Source of the DNA: Progne subis subis
Taxonomy: Eukaryota; Chordata; Aves; Passeriformes; Hirundinidae
Assembly: GCA_022316685.1 (NCBI GenBank)
Contig: JAKJHU010000539.1
Location: forward strand, 62,001 to 126,000
Direction of reading: 5' to 3'
DNA: 64,000 nt
Position numbers and translations under genes: made by a program. Below, piece by piece: positions 20,758-33,060 of the stretch. How positions within the stretch are numbered: position 1 is the stretch's first letter; each line of letters starts with the position of its first letter. Below the pieces are notes generated by a model that saw only the letters and a list, made by a program, of their open reading frames with translations, did no database searches and was not told where the DNA came from.

Positions 20758-23248
20758 AAATGTGGTAAATGGTTCAGATGAATCTTGACTGATTAAGTTG
20801 TAGGTTTTTCAAAACTTCCTGCAGGCTGAATCTGTACAAAGGCTCTACGAGCCATCTTTTTGATGTCGTGTAATGCTATTTTGGGTAAGTTCACTTGATT
20901 ATCATTCTGATCATCAGGAGGGTCACCAGTTAGCTTAGACATAGTAAGTGTACAAAGATCTACATCAGTACTTTGTACATCTGCAGTACGTTTGTGAGCA
21001 ACCTTCTCCATTTGAATTCCCACAGCATATATTGAGAATCTGTGAGAATTACACCAGCAAGGTTTTTGCAGTCATTTGGTGTAAGTGTATGTCCTTCCAG
21101 GGTGCTTTTTAGCAGTTGTTTAAAGTATGGAGAGCAGATGCCACTGTCTTTTATCACTTTTCTTAATTCCTTTATTTCGTTAGATGGGATCGCTGTCCAT
21201 GTTCGGGGACCTCCTGGCTTGCTGGCTGAATATCACAGGCATGGCCAGAGGATTTAGATTTTCTTCTTTGCAAATTTCACGCGTGACTTCATGCCAGTCT
21301 GTCAGTTGAAGGTCATCAGAACATTTCTGTGGACCTTCCAAAATCAGGACTGGTGGTGGTGGATGTTCAGCTTTGAGAGATTTGGCAGCTGCAAGGGCAA
21401 AACAGTTCTCTGTCTGTTCTGTATTTGTTGGATTGGCTGCCACATTCCATCCTTCCCCTTCTCATTGCATGGTTTGTGTGTGAAGCTGTGGTCCTGTCAT
21501 GCTTGGGCACGATGCAAGATGCGGTGGCACAGGCAGGAACGCAGGAGGCACAGGCAGGAACGCAGGAGGCGCAGAGTCTGTCAGTGAAGACATGTGAGAA
21601 GAGCTTGGAGCTGCGAGAGGGTTGGGCAGGCAGGAAGCTGTCACTGTAGCATGTAGGTTCGGGGGTGGAAGAGGAGCGGAAGGATACATATAAAGTCGCT
21701 GTAGAATCATGTTGCTGTTGTGCTGTGTGCAGAGTCGTGGGCTGGTCAAAGGCTGCTGAAGGCTGTGGTTGTGCAGAAACTGCTGATGGCTATAGCATCG
21801 GGGGCTGTGCAGCACACGCGGCAGTGTGGACTATTTGCGATGGCAGTGTAACAAGATCCGGCTGGGCGCAGGCGTCTGCATGGGGCGTGCAGGACCCGTC
21901 AGGCTGTATCAAAATTGGTGATGCGGCTTGGTGGGTTGGCGCAAATTGCGCATGCACAGGGTGCACAGCCTTGGTGTGGGGAGGCGTCGTGATGGCTGCC
22001 CACATTGGGGGCGTGGGAGGCGGCGGGGCCACGGGAGGGGACGCGAAGAAATCTGCGGGGACAGGACACATCGGGGGCAGCGGCAGGGATGGGAGGGCTG
22101 GCTGGGGCATGCCGTGGAGCAGGGACGGGGCGCGCACGGCCATCTGCCGTCTGTGCTGTGGCACTCAGCGGCTGGTAGCAAGCAAGTTGGGCCGGGGTCC
22201 GCTGTGGAGCCGGGACTGGAACGGGCTGGACCATCCAGCCACAGCGCGAGGCTGGGGCAGTCTGCAGGCGGCAGAACACGCAGGGAGGATGGTGGGCATC
22301 TCCGCGTCAGTGTGCGCCAGGGGAATTGCAGGCACAGGCGCCGGCACCGCCGGCTCATTGAAAGGCAGCGGCGGCGAGGCAGTGGTGGGCACGGGCGAGA
22401 GCGGCGGCACCACCAGCGCCGCATCTGCTGCGGCGAGGGGACCCTGCGCTGCCTGCAGGAGGGTCGCAGCCTGGGTGTGAAGAAGGCTGGCGACTGCAGC
22501 GGCCACAGCCGCAAAGGCGGTGGCTGGCGGAGCGAGGGGACCCGCGCTGGGGAGGGGAGGCGATCCAGCCCGAGCCGCGGGGTGAGGAGGGGGCATGACT
22601 GACGCCGTGCCGGCAGCGAGAAGCACCGCCGGGATGTCTTCAGTGGGGTGGGCCCTCAGGGGCAGAGGTGGGGACGGGGCTCGGCGCACTGTAGCCAGGG
22701 GAGGGAGCCCCGGCAACAGGAATTCCAGCCGTGAACGGGACCGAGGGCGCAGTGGGAGGGGCCTCAGGGTCCGGTGGGGCGGAGGGGCCGAGGGGACGGG
22801 TGCCGCAGCCACGAGGGTGGGAGATGGGGCCGCGGCGCTCGGTGGGGCCGCGGATGCCGAAACCGCATGGCGTGGAGGGGAGGAGGGGGGCGGTTTGTGC
22901 TGCAGACCCGGGGCCGCACTGAGGGGATCTCCGGGACCAGCGGGACTAGGTGCAGCGGCTGCAGTGGCGTTTTTTGCAGCAAAAGAGCTCAACGAGAGCT
23001 CTGCAAGCAGGAACGAGCTCAGCAACAGCAAAATTCTTTCGTGAAATATCATTAAAGAGTCTATTTCCAACTGAGTCCCAAAAGTCTCTGGTAAAGACAG
23101 CTGAAGGGTCAGCATTGGGAAAGTTAACTAGAGTCCATTCTAAAAGGTCTTTTAGCTCTTGCTTAGGTAAAGTACTGTTGTTGCAGCGTAAAAGATGCTT
23201 AAGTTGTTTATAGAGATCTCTATCAAGGGTAGAACGAGACAGTCCCAT
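20758..23248 (-). pseudogene. gag: ERV1 gag N-terminal half
   Basis: The start is the ATG at 23248-23246 (Met-Gly-Leu-Ser-Arg-Ser, a myristoylation-type N-terminus). A matrix-like helical domain runs to ~22980. There the frame shifts by one base near a T6 run and enters a very long Pro/Ala-rich region (22980-21460) with an in-frame stop at about 22166 and a duplicated 21-bp motif near 21530-21570. Capsid N-terminal-domain sequence follows in several broken frames (21443-20793). Overall a dead gag with an unusually long proline-rich middle. Confidence 0.82.
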
Positions 23249-23796
23249 ACTGTTTAGACAAGTGTAGCTCACCTCGATGTCGCAGAAGCAGGTCCTCACT
23301 TGAGATCCGACGTGGGGGTTGGCCAGACACTCCAATCAGCTCTCAGGACACTGCACGGAGTCCCCCTCAGAGCCACGGCTCCAGGCGCTGCTCAGGAACA
23401 GCTTTTCCATGCTCGGGGACGCAAACCTCCACTCAGCGCTTAAATGCGGGCAGTGCAAAGCAGTGCCCACCTGCGCTCAATGCACGTGGCAACGTACCAT
23501 GGCAAAAATCCCTCCGTGAGCCCCAGTGGCTGCTGCTCAACAGCACCTTCTGTGCTCGAGGGATGCCAGACAAAACCTCCTCAGAGCTCGAAGTGTCCAC
23601 TATGAAGTAACAGTCCTCCTGCTCAAGGTTTTGCCCTCAGCAACTTTAAAGAGCTGCAGCCTCACACTGCCCAGCAGCGATGTGCTGTGCTCACAACACT
23701 GATTAGAGTACAACTGGTAATTTAGTTACCGTCCATGATGAAGTCTCTCACAGCTTGAAAGGCTGGGTCCTGCGTCTTCCACATTGGGCACCAATT
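23249..23796 (-). other. ERV1 leader with primer-binding site
   Basis: Immediately inside the 5' LTR the sense strand reads three bases, then TGGTGCCCAATGTGG, the usual place and TGG start of a tRNA primer-binding site. The tRNA cannot be assigned confidently; an elongator-Met-type match is only partial. The rest is non-coding leader up to the gag ATG. Confidence 0.7.
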
Positions 23797-24342
23797 TGTA
23801 GAAATCCCTCTTCCTCCTGCTGCTGCTGAGGACTCTAGGATGGTGTAGATGAATGTAGACGAGAGATCTCTGAGGTTAGGTTTTAGAAGAAGAGGTTTGT
23901 TGTATGGAATGTGAGGCCTTGCTCGGAGTCGCCAGGCGCAGCTGTGGCATGGCCTTGGAAGGTGGGGGCAGTGAGAGATAAAGAAATTCCAAGAGCAAGA
24001 TGCAAGAGGCAAGAGAGAGGAGCAAAGGAGAAGAGAACAAAGAGACAAGAAGCAGAAGAAGAAGAAGAAGAAGGGAAGCCCACTCTCGCAGCCCCCCGAT
24101 AAGGGGTCTTGAGGTGGGCTGTAACAGGCTTGTGCCAATGGGGTTACAGATACTTGCTACTTCAGGTGGGGTTACATGTGTGGGATGAATTATACATAGG
24201 GGGTTGTTTTCGCAGGCATCTAGTAGCTAGGACATCTCAAACATCAAAACTTACTTTCAATTCTATCTCACTTGCAGGTTTCACATTCTCAGAATCTAAG
24301 CAATCATATTTATAGGGCTTTCTGGCTTCATCCTTCCCAACC
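23797..24342 (-). repeat. ERV1 5' LTR
   Basis: 546 bases, homologous to 14864-15381. It is longer mainly through small insertions, including a (GAA)n run at about 24055-24075. The outermost base differs from the TG/CA rule by a substitution. Confidence 0.85.
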
Positions 24343-25001
24343 CCATTCAACTTAAACTGTAAGCCCATTCAATTTTAAGTTAATCAAAATTTCTAAGAAG
24401 AGGGAATAATAATAAGACACAGAAAGAGAGAAAGATCAAAAAAGATTTAGAGAAGCACTCAAACAGCTACCAACTCCTGGATTCCAGCTGTGTTCAGATA
24501 GAAATTCCAAGAAGAGGTGGGGTCAAGATATGTGCTTGCCTTGTGGTCAACCATAAATACCCCATGGTTTTCCTGGGCCCTTCCCCCAGGAGGGACTTTG
24601 GGTCACTTGGTCTCTCAGGAGCTGGGCTGGGGGCTGCAGAGGTGGCTGTGGAGCATTGCCTTTGGTGTGCCAGGCATTGGCAGACACTGCTGGGCTGGGA
24701 TAGAGGCTCTGGGGGGATTGGGGTTACAGGGCAGGGCCGTGCTGGGGTTTCAGGGCAGGGCAAGGCTGGACCTGCCCCTTCCTCCCCGACGCACAAAATG
24801 TTTCCAGCCAACAATCTCCTCCAGTCTCTCACAACAGGCAATGCTGGAGGTGGAATCCCAATTGTGGATATGGGCACCTGGACAAGAAGGAAAGTTCTTT
24901 TCCATAGAAAGGTGTAATGATTTTAGTTAAAACTGGACAGAAACACTAATTAACATAGTGACTACACATTTGTCAAATTTTGTTTGGTAAATTTAGTATA
25001 G
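24343..25001. other. unassigned, possibly LTR-derived
   Basis: No coding frame with recognisable content. Composition shifts from AT-rich to GC-rich and back, as in degraded LTRs, but no paired copy occurs in the window to prove it. Confidence 0.3.
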
Positions 25002-26524
25002 TGGTCTTAGTGTTTATTCTCTTTTTGTGGGAGAGGATCAGGAGAAACAAAGCAGGCTCAAGCTTAAAAAGTAAACAATTTAATTAACACACACTAGAAG
25101 AATGGAAAAGACAAGAAAAGATGGAAAAAAAACCCAAAAAAACCCAAAATGCAACTTCAAAACCCTCCTCCCTTCCCTTACAAACTGTTAACTTTCTTAC
25201 AAACACCACAGACACAAGCTGTGATTTTCAGCCAGTTTCACCATTTAAATATAATCTTTCATCACTTTGGGAGAGGAGTCTCTCTAGAGTCTTATGGACA
25301 CATTCGCCACAAGACAAAAACTGTCCTGGGGCTCTCAATGTCACAAATCTGCAGCTGCTTGGAGTTTTTGTAGATTGTGCTGTTCCACCCATTAGCAGCC
25401 TTTCCCCTGGCTACTCATGGGCCTCTCAGTGTATTTGGGGTACTGTTTAAGAAAGCTTCTTCTAGTATAAAACAAGGATTCTCTTCTAGCTCTAAAATAG
25501 TTTCTATCTCAAAAGAAATAGAGACCTCCTTTTAACCCATGAACTGAGGGCTTCAAATCACTTCCTCTCTAAAATCATCTTGGTCTCAAAGGCTGAGACC
25601 TCCTTTTACTGCACAAGTGACGGGCTTTAAGATTCCCGCTTGAATCTCAATCGTATCAATCCCCAACTTTGACTAGAACTAGCATTCCTCCAAACAACAT
25701 TAAGATGTTACAAGAAACAGTCCATTTCTCCATAGTTTACAGCAGAAAAGTTTGGTTAAAAATGTCCACATCCTCAATCCCTCTTCTAATAATCTTTATC
25801 AGTTCTTTCACTCCTGCTCCACTGACTTCACGCAGTGTCTTTCCTACGTCCATCCTGTCTCTTTCTTTTCTCTCTCAGGGAAGGGTCAGGCCTTGGAAGC
25901 TCCATGTTGCCAGGACAGGGTTAACTCTGCCCAGGCCTGCAGTGGCCATGTGATTTCTGCTCCAGGCAGCAGTCTCTCCATTTCAGATTAGCCTGGTTTC
26001 CTCCCTCCACTCTTTCTTTTCTGTCTGGAAGACACCGGAGGAGGGGAGTGGGAGGAGAGCTCTGCCCACCCCTCAGTGACAATCGAGGCAGCCTCGGCCA
26101 AACCGGGCCCAGAGTTGTTATCAGGGGAGATCCCTCCCTGCTCTGGGGTCTCTGGGGAGGTTTTTTCAAAGTGGTTGATGTTAAGCTGCAACCTCTCCTC
26201 CCCCCGGGAGCCGATGGAGTCCGGCTGGGCCTCGGGCGAGCTTCCGCCCGAAGGGGGAGGTGGGGTGTGGGGAGCAGTAGGACCCACTCGATGTTACCTG
26301 TTCATCTGACCAGGAGGAAAAGGGCCTGACCTGAACAAAACTGGGATTTATATGGGTACTGCCCAAAGTCGCATTCAACATTCTCAGTGGCCAAAGCAGA
26401 TGCCAATATCTCAAACCAGCTTCTGATAGGTCTTTGTCCTTTCTAAAACTATTTCTAGGGTCCTTACAGGGTAACACGTCACATTCCTCCCTAACTAAAA
26501 ACCAAACTGTGTGAACCCATGACA
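25002..26524 (-). repeat. solo LTR of the 1.5-kb family
   Basis: It aligns over its whole length with the LTR at 34621-36524. It has the same left edge 'tggtcttagt', same interior ('acacacacta' followed by 'gaatggaaaa') and same right edge 'aacccatgaca'. In sense it runs TGTCATGGGTT ... ACTAAGACCA. No internal retroviral sequence adjoins it, so it is a solo LTR. Confidence 0.82.
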
Positions 26525-27384
26525 GTGACCTTTAGGCTTTGCAGGGCTCAGGCACAGCGGCTGGGACAGAGTCAGGGCTGAGGTCACACTCTGTGGGCTG
26601 GGGCAGAGCCCAGGCAGAAATGAGCCCTGCAGCAGCAGCTCTGCAGTGGTGGCCACCAGGCCGCCTTGCCAAGGGAGGCTTCTGGCCACGGCCTGGAAGC
26701 AGCTGCTGCTGCCAAGGTGCCTTTGGTGCCTCAGGCTCTCCCTGGCACAGCTCCCAGCACGGCACTCTGCACTTGTGCCCGAGGCCTTCACTGTCTTGGG
26801 GCTGGCCTGGGGCTTTTCCTGCAGCGGGATCTGCCCTGGTCCTGGCACAGGAAAGGCAGTTCCTGCTGGAGCAGGAGGCTCTGCCTGCAATGGGCTCAAA
26901 CAACACTAAAAAAGGCGTATTTACTTCTGAAGTGGTTTCTAGAGCATGATATTCTAATAATTGTAATAGCTCCCATGCTGTGGAGTAAATAACTCTTTCT
27001 TTCATTTACTCTGTAGTATGAATAAATCTTTCTGTTCATTCCTGATCTGAATCAATCATAGTTGTATTTATATAAATATATCAGGTATTCCGTTGTTAAT
27101 CCTGTGGGACAAATTGCATTGCAGTTCAATTCCACCTGTCCAATATTTTACACATAAACCTTTGACAAAATGTGGGGATGGGATTGGATCCAGTCACTCC
27201 CAGTCTCCTCTCTCAGATGAAATTTTAATGTCTAGGTCTCCTGGGGGAATGTGGGGATCCATGGTGGCTGTTGGGTGTCATTTCTCCACCTCATGACTCA
27301 GCAGGAATTTCTCCAATGAAGAAAAAAAGCTTTTGCCTGAAGCTCCCACTCTGCCCATGACAGGAACCCCTGTGAGTGTCTGGG
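26525..27384. other. no recognisable feature
   Basis: GC-rich then AT-rich unique-looking DNA, possibly further LTR-like sequence with AATAAA-type hexamers near 27020. No gene supported. Confidence 0.3.
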
Positions 27385-27665
27385 ACATCCCGGCTCTTTG
27401 GCAGCCTGGGGACTCCTGGGATGTCACCATGGAGCCCCCGTGAGTGCCTGTGACAGATCAGTGCCTTTGCAGCCCAAGGTGCCCTGGGATGTCAGCATGG
27501 AATGGCTGTGACTGCCTCTGACCACAGGGCTCTTGAGCATCCCCAGAAACCTCTGGGAGGTCTCCATGGAGCCCCTGTCTCTGCCTGTGACATTCCAGCC
27601 CTGGAACAGCCTGGAGACTCTTGGAAAGTCCCCATGGAACCCCTCTGAGGGCCTGTGACAACTTG
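27385..27665. repeat. degenerate ~69-bp tandem repeat (4 copies)
   Basis: Units of the form 'gtcaccatggagccc', 'gcctgtgaca', 'cagcctgg', repeated about four times. The same block is at 59891-60187. Confidence 0.7.
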
Positions 27666-27667
27666 AT

Positions 27668-27800
27668 TCCTTAGCAGGCAACCATCACCAGCCCCTGTTG
27701 CTATGGTCAGTTTCCATGACAACCATCACCAGCCCCTGTTGCTATGGTCAGTTTCCATGACAACCATCACCAGCCCCTGTTGCTAGGGTCGGTCCCTTGG
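27668..27800. repeat. 41-bp minisatellite, about 3 copies
   Basis: The unit contains 'caaccatcaccagcccctgt' then 'tgctatggtcagtttccatg'. The paralogous locus at 60188-60475 has about seven copies. Confidence 0.9.
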
Positions 27801-27914
27801 CAGCTCCATGCAGATCCCATGCCAGGGGTGGTTCCATGGACACCAGATCAGGCCTGGAGCCAGAGCCCATTGCCATGGCAACATTTTGCAGTCCCATTCC
27901 CAGGGCCATGGGAT

Positions 27915-28270
27915 CCCAGCAGCACAGAATTGGCTGAGCTGGGAGGGAGCCATCAGGATCCTCGAGTCCAGCTCCTGGCCCTGCCCAGGACACCCCAACA
28001 ATCCCAGCCTGGGCCTGGCAGCAGTGTCCAAACGCTGCTGGAGCTCCCAGAGCCCTGGAGCTGTGATCCTTCCCTGGGAGCCTGTTCAGTGCCCCAGCAG
28101 CTTCTGGGGGAAAAACCTTTTCCTGACATCTAACCTAAACCTGCCCCGACTCAGCTCCAGCCCTTCCCTCCAGTGCTGTCCCTGGGCACCAGAGTGAAGA
28201 GGTTCCCACAGCCCCCAGCCAGGGACCCGCTCCCAAGGCTGCTGCCAGGGCAACCAGGGCTGGCACCAGC
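27915..28270 (-). repeat. CR1 LINE 3' fragment
   Basis: 'cacagaattggctgagctgg' at the left edge followed by 'catcaggatcctcgagtcca' and 'aaccttttcctgacatc' is CR1 3' sequence in reverse complement. It also occurs at the same relative place in the paralogue (60598-60950). Confidence 0.8.
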
Positions 28271-28827
28271 TGGGATGCTCGGTTTCCACGGACTGGGGTT
28301 TAGGAATGGGATTTCCCAATTTTGTGCTCCCACTGAAACCGAGCTGCCGCTCACTGCCCTCCAGCCTCCCATGGAAAGCACAAAAGGCAAAGATTCAAGG
28401 GTGGGATAAGGGCAATTTACTATTAATAGCAACACGATAAGGAACAACTAGGAACAGAAGGGATAAGAGAAACGATATACAGGGACAACTACAACAACAC
28501 TGACTGGCTCTTCCCAGCCACGTTATTTCCTCCTGCTGGGAAAGGACACCCTTGTCCTTGGGGGGGAGAGAGAGTCCCTTTCCTGCCCCTGGCATTGACC
28601 TGAGATGGGATCAAATACAATGATGGGACCATGGCCAGACCCTCATGTTCTTCAGTCCCACCTCACATCATTGCCAGGGGCAGGGAGAGGGACAGGTGTC
28701 TTCCCAGCATGGATCATGGGAAATGTGGTTCACCAGGGCTCTGCCCAATGTGGGTCCTCAGATGGGGGATGAGGTTGGAGACTCACATCAAGCTCTTCCC
28801 ACAGTTGGGGCATTTCCAGGGCTTCCC

Positions 28828-29620
28828 TTACCGGTGCCTCCATTGGTGTTGGCTCAGGTGAGAGCTCTGGGTGAAGCTCTTCCCACACTGGGGACACTCG
28901 TAGGGCCTCTCCCCAGTGTGGATGCACCGGTGGGTGATGAGTGTGAAGTTGTGCTTGAAGCCCTTCCTGCAGTCAGGGCAGCGGAAGGCCCTCTCTTCTC
29001 TGTGAATCTGCTCATGCAGGAGGAGATTGGAGCTGGTCTGAAACCTCTTCCCACACTCAGGACACTCGTAGGGCCTCTCCCCAGTGTGGATCCGCTGGTG
29101 TCTGATCAGGAGGCAGTTTGAGCTGAAGCTCTTCCCACACTCCAAGCACTTGTGGGGCTTCTCCCCGTCATGAGGCTGTTCAGGGACCACCAGCTCAGAG
29201 TCCCAGCTGAAGCTCTGTCCATCTTCCTGGCACAGGGTGGGTCTTTCCTCCTCAGAAGCACCCTGGGATGGGCTTGGAGCCCCTTAGTGTGTGAGATCTC
29301 TGGGGCTTCGCCTCCCTTTTGAATTCCTGCACCGTGGAGCTGCTCAAAACCTGTTCCATGAGGTTCTGCTGTGGGCATTTGTCGTCCCTGGTCTCCATCC
29401 TCAGCTCCTTGTCTGGGAGAGGAAGGACAAGGACAAGATGGGATTTGCCTCCATGCCACAGGGAAGGGGAAGGAGATTCCCCCAGTGCATCCCTGGCAGG
29501 ACGGCATCGGCAGGAGGGTTGTCCTGCAGCCGCGGGCCATGCTGGGTTGGGAGATGGAGCAAGAGAGAGGGGGAAAGGGGCACTGACTTCCTCCTCACCT
29601 GCCTGGTTGTGACGCGGCAT
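28828..29620 (-). pseudogene. ZNF-A: four-finger C2H2 zinc-finger gene, frameshifted
   Basis: Two exons by comparison with ZNF-B: exon 1 29620-29599 (ATG, 22 bases, donor GTGAG) and exon 2 29412-28828 (acceptor CAG). Exon 2 encodes a charged N-terminal region like that of ZNF-B, then four C2H2 fingers with TGEKP-type linkers. A one-base insertion near 29262 ('tgcttctgag' where ZNF-B reads a frame through 'tgctctcagg') splits the charged region from the fingers: the summed exon length (607) is not a multiple of three. A start at the codon at 29190 could still give a four-finger-only peptide. Likely a pseudogene, or one sequencing error away from a gene. Confidence 0.75.
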
Positions 29621-29699
29621 CTTCCTCTTCCTCACAGCCTCCCCTTCCATCTGGCCAAGGTTTGGGAATGAGAAATCCTTGTTTGGGGAAAAATACAAT

Positions 29700-30189
29700 G
29701 TATGGACACATTGGGTTAGGGGGGTCCCTCCTGCCCAAGTCCATCTCTAGAAGTCACCAGGCATCTGTTGCCCATAGAAACCTGCAAAACACCAACATTC
29801 AATCCACCAAAACACACTAATGACCAAGATTCAGAAAAACACCCAACCATGAGTTTCCAGTCTATGCTATCTCCACTTTGGGGTCCTGGATGCCTCCCAT
29901 GTCTGGGTGGCTGCGGATCAAGTTTGTATTGCTGTTCCCCCTCTGTGGGCTGCTGTGGCTCCTGGGAATCCATGAGGTTCCCCTTCTGTGGGATCACCAC
30001 TTTGGCATCACAGGCTTCCCAGGGGTCAACACTGTTCGGGGTCCCTCTTTCTGTGTCCTGGGGTATCCATGGGTCCCCCTTTTCCATGCTCCCAACATCT
30101 CCAGGCTTCTGGAGAATCCCCATCTCTCTCACTGCCCGTTTCTGCTCCCCCCATTTCCGGGTTTCCCTCCCAGCCCTGCTGGTACCAGG
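29700..30189. other. ZNF-A upstream region
   Basis: Lies between ZNF-A exon 1 and the CpG island. It probably contains the 5' UTR/first intron of ZNF-A. No coding frame was recognised. Confidence 0.4.
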
Positions 30190-30770
30190 CGATCCCCAGG
30201 TGTCTCTGGGCTGACAATGCAGCCCCCGAGCTGGGCAGAGGCAGCCCCAGCACGGGGGGACCCTGCATCCTGCGCTCCCTGGGCAGCCGCGCCCAGCCCC
30301 GGGCACAGAGCTCCGTCAGCCCCCGCCGCCCCCTCCCCAGGGCCCCCAGGGACCCCCGCAGCCGGGGCTGGCTCTGAGCGAGGCGGCCCCCGAGCCCGGC
30401 TGCGTGGCCAGGGGGGCACGGGGAGCCCGGGGCCTCTGTGCCAACGCTTCCCCCGCTCTCCCTCAGCCTTTGCCCAGCCCGGCCCGGCCCCCCGAGCCCC
30501 GCCAGGCCCCGCACGGCCACGGCCGGCCCGGGCCGCTCCCCTCGGAGCCCGGCCACACGGAGCCGCCTGCGCCGGGGGCCCACGGGCCACCGAGCGCTCC
30601 CCGGGCCGCCCGGGCCTCGGCCCCGAGCACAGAGCTCTGCCCGGGGGGCTCCCGGCCCAAGGCGGCGGCTCCGGGCCCGGGCGGCCGCTCCCGGCTCCCA
30701 CAGCCCGCCCGGGGCCGCCCCGTCCGTGCTGGGGCTGCGCCAGCGCTCCCTGCACCCGCGGGGCTTCAAA
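30190..30770. promoter_or_regulatory. CpG island, candidate ZNF-A promoter
   Basis: Very GC-rich with dense CpG ('ccgcgcccagccccgggcac', 'ggcccgggccgctcccctcg'). It lies about 0.6-1.1 kb upstream of ZNF-A exon 1, where its promoter would be. Long frames on both strands here are composition artefacts. Confidence 0.7.
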
Positions 30771-32639
30771 CACATGGGGGCATGGCACAAATAAAACATT
30801 CCCCCTATCCTCCCCAAAAAACACTAAAATCCCAACCGGCCATCATCCCCTCAAACACGGGGAAAAAAAAAAAAAGACACAAAACCACAAACCAACCACT
30901 TCCACCCTGTCCTCCTGCACCTTCCCAGGGACCACAACCCCATGGGAATGCCCCCGGATCAGGACAAAAAGCTGCTCCCCTGCAGGCACTTGGAACACCC
31001 ACCTGCGGCCCGGCCCTGGCACACGGCTCCCGGCAGCTGCCCCGCTGGCGCAGGCGGGGCTTTGGAGCAGGGAGGCTCTGCGGGACCCCCGGGCTCTGCC
31101 CCCTCCCAGTCCCTGCCCGCCCCAGGGCTGACCTTCAGCCCGGGCTCTCTCACTGTGCCCGGCCCCTGCACAGTCCCTGCTCTCAGTTCCTTGGCCCCCT
31201 GGGCTCTCCCCTGGGGCTCAGAGAACACCCAGCAATGGAACCTTGCCATGAAAAGGAACCATTTTGGTGTTCCCTAGCCAGGCATGAACTGGAACTTTGT
31301 TCCTTTTGCCTCCCTGCAGACACCCCCCAGGGCATTTTCTGCACAGAGTTCCAGCCCCCAGTGTTTGCTGAAGGCTCTCTCTGCAAATGTCACACTGCCA
31401 GGGCCCTGTCCTTGCTGTCACTTGCTGTGGCTGGGCATGGACAGAGGTCCTGCACTTGCATTTCCAGCTGCTGTGCAACCAAAGCTGAGGCATCTGGAGC
31501 TGCCTGAATGCAACAACTGGGATATGAGCCTCTCTCGAGGGGGAAATCTCCCCCTCCTGTGCCAGCCCGTGCCAGTGCTGCCATTCTTTGCTGCTGCTGG
31601 GGCACTCGGGGCTCTGGCTGAGCAGGAAAGGTGACCCTGAGCCAGGAGCTTTCCTTGGCTGCAGCAAAGCCTTGGCACACAAAGAATTTCCTTGTGCTGT
31701 GCCCTGGGCCAGGAGGGATTGTGCCACCAGAGCTGAGCCTAAATTTCTTCTCACAGGCAGCTTTAGGACATGGAACATGGAGAAGGCAGAGCTGCCTTTC
31801 AGATTTCCACAGTCCTCCAGAAGGATCCTGTGTGTGAAGCAGCCTGAGAACAGGGTTTACGTGACAGGGGAGGGGAATTCAGAGCCCTTTTCTCCTCTGT
31901 GGGCTGAGGGTCTGCATTTCCAATGACGCTGCAGCTGCCAAAGGGGCCCTTTTTGCTCAGCTGAGAACAGTTCTGCTGAAAGCCTGTCCTGAACATGCTT
32001 TTCCTACAAATGTGCCCAATGAATCCTCATTTTTTGCAACCCCACGTCTTTTGTGTCTGCAGGTATCAGAACTGAGGGATGGAACAGCTCTGCTCGGGGG
32101 AAGTTCTTTTTCTTGGTTTTTTTGTCTTTCTTTCTTTGCTTGTTTGCTTGGGTTTTGTTCTTTGTTTTGGGAGGTTTTTTAATTTGTTTTTGGCGGAGTG
32201 TGTTCTGTGCTTTTTATGGGGGGGTGGGGATTTTTTTGTTTTGGCTTGGGGGTGTTTTGGGGGGTTTGTGTGGGTTTTTTTTGTTTTTTTCTATTTTTTT
32301 TTATGAACTCCACCTGTCAGCCCTGAGCAGAGCTCTGTGACTCTATCTGGCATTTTCTGTGACATTGTGGGGTGGGCAAGGGGAGTTTTTTCAAGCTGTG
32401 TGCACAGCAATGCACATCAGCCCAGGCCGGGGGTGCTCAGTGCCCGCTCAGTTTTGCTGTCTGGCTATGGCTCTGGACGCTTCCCTTGGAGCGTCTCCAG
32501 GCAGGGAACGTTGGAGCTGTCCCCACCGTGGTGTCACAGAGAGGGGAACGCTGGGGCTGTGCCGCTCCTGCCCCGGCCCCAAGAGCTCTGCCAGCGCCTG
32601 GAGGAGACACAAAGGCTGAGCCCAAGGGTGAGAACTGCA
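30771..32639. other. non-coding; T/G-rich low-complexity block at 32095-32310
   Basis: No gene recognised. 32095-32310 is a strand-asymmetric T/G tract ('tttcttggtttttttgtctt' type). The rest has no repeat partner in the window. Confidence 0.45.
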
Positions 32640-33060
32640 GAAGGGGCTGAGCTGGGAGGGAGGCAGCGGGATCATGGAGTGCAGGCCCTGGCCCTGCACA
32701 GACAGCCCAAGAGTGGCAGCCTGGGCATTCCCGGGAGCGGTGTCCAAAGGCTCCTGGAGCTGTGGCAGCCTCAAAGCTGTGACCATTCCCTGGGGAGCCT
32801 GGTGAGTGGTCAAGGCCCCTGCAGGGGAAGAAGCTTTTGCTGGTCTCCAGCCCGCAGCTGGCCTGGCCCAGCCCCAGCCGTTCCCTGGGGTGCATTCCCT
32901 GCTGGCCCCGGGGCAGAAGTCTCAGCTGCCCCTGCTGCTGTCCCTGGGCAGGAGGCGCAGCCCCCGGGGAGCTCTGAGCTCCGTCTGCTGCTGGGCTGCG
33001 GCCGAAGCGAGCCAGTGCCGGCAGAGCTCTGGGGAAAGGTCCCGGCCCTGGCTTGGGGCT
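32640..33060 (-). repeat. CR1-like fragment
   Basis: 'ggctgagctgggagggaggc', 'ggccctggccctgcacag', 'gcctggtgagtggtcaa' and 'gaagaagcttttgctgg' follow the order of the CR1 pieces at 27915 and 60598, more diverged. Confidence 0.55.

Larger units (their letters stand above)
14268..24342 (-). mobile_element. ERV1: alpha/beta-like provirus, tandem remnant
   Basis: On the minus strand the order is 5' LTR (24342-23797), primer-binding site and leader, gag, protease, reverse transcriptase/RNase H, integrase, env and 3' LTR (15381-14864). Then follows a second primer-binding site, leader and gag start (14863-14268), cut off against the 3.94-kb array. All genes carry stops or frameshifts. A polypurine tract (AACGGGGGAGA, sense) abuts the 3' LTR start TGTTGGGAAG. 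No target-site duplication can be read because the left end is not a provirus end. Confidence 0.93.

Noticed and set aside
21425..22600. Plus-strand Gly/Arg-rich frames opposite ERV1 gag
   Set aside because: Mirror of the Pro/Ala-rich gag on the other strand; no start context or conserved domain.
14850..23796. Naming the tRNA primer of ERV1
   Set aside because: TGGTGCC is clear but the remaining bases fit no tRNA 3' end well by eye.
24494..24877. 127-codon minus-strand Pro-rich frame
   Set aside because: No recognisable domain or paralogue in the window; composition-driven.
29878..31131. 417-codon plus-strand frame over the CpG island
   Set aside because: Open because of extreme GC content. 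Arg/Pro/Ala composition, no domain, equally open on the other strand.
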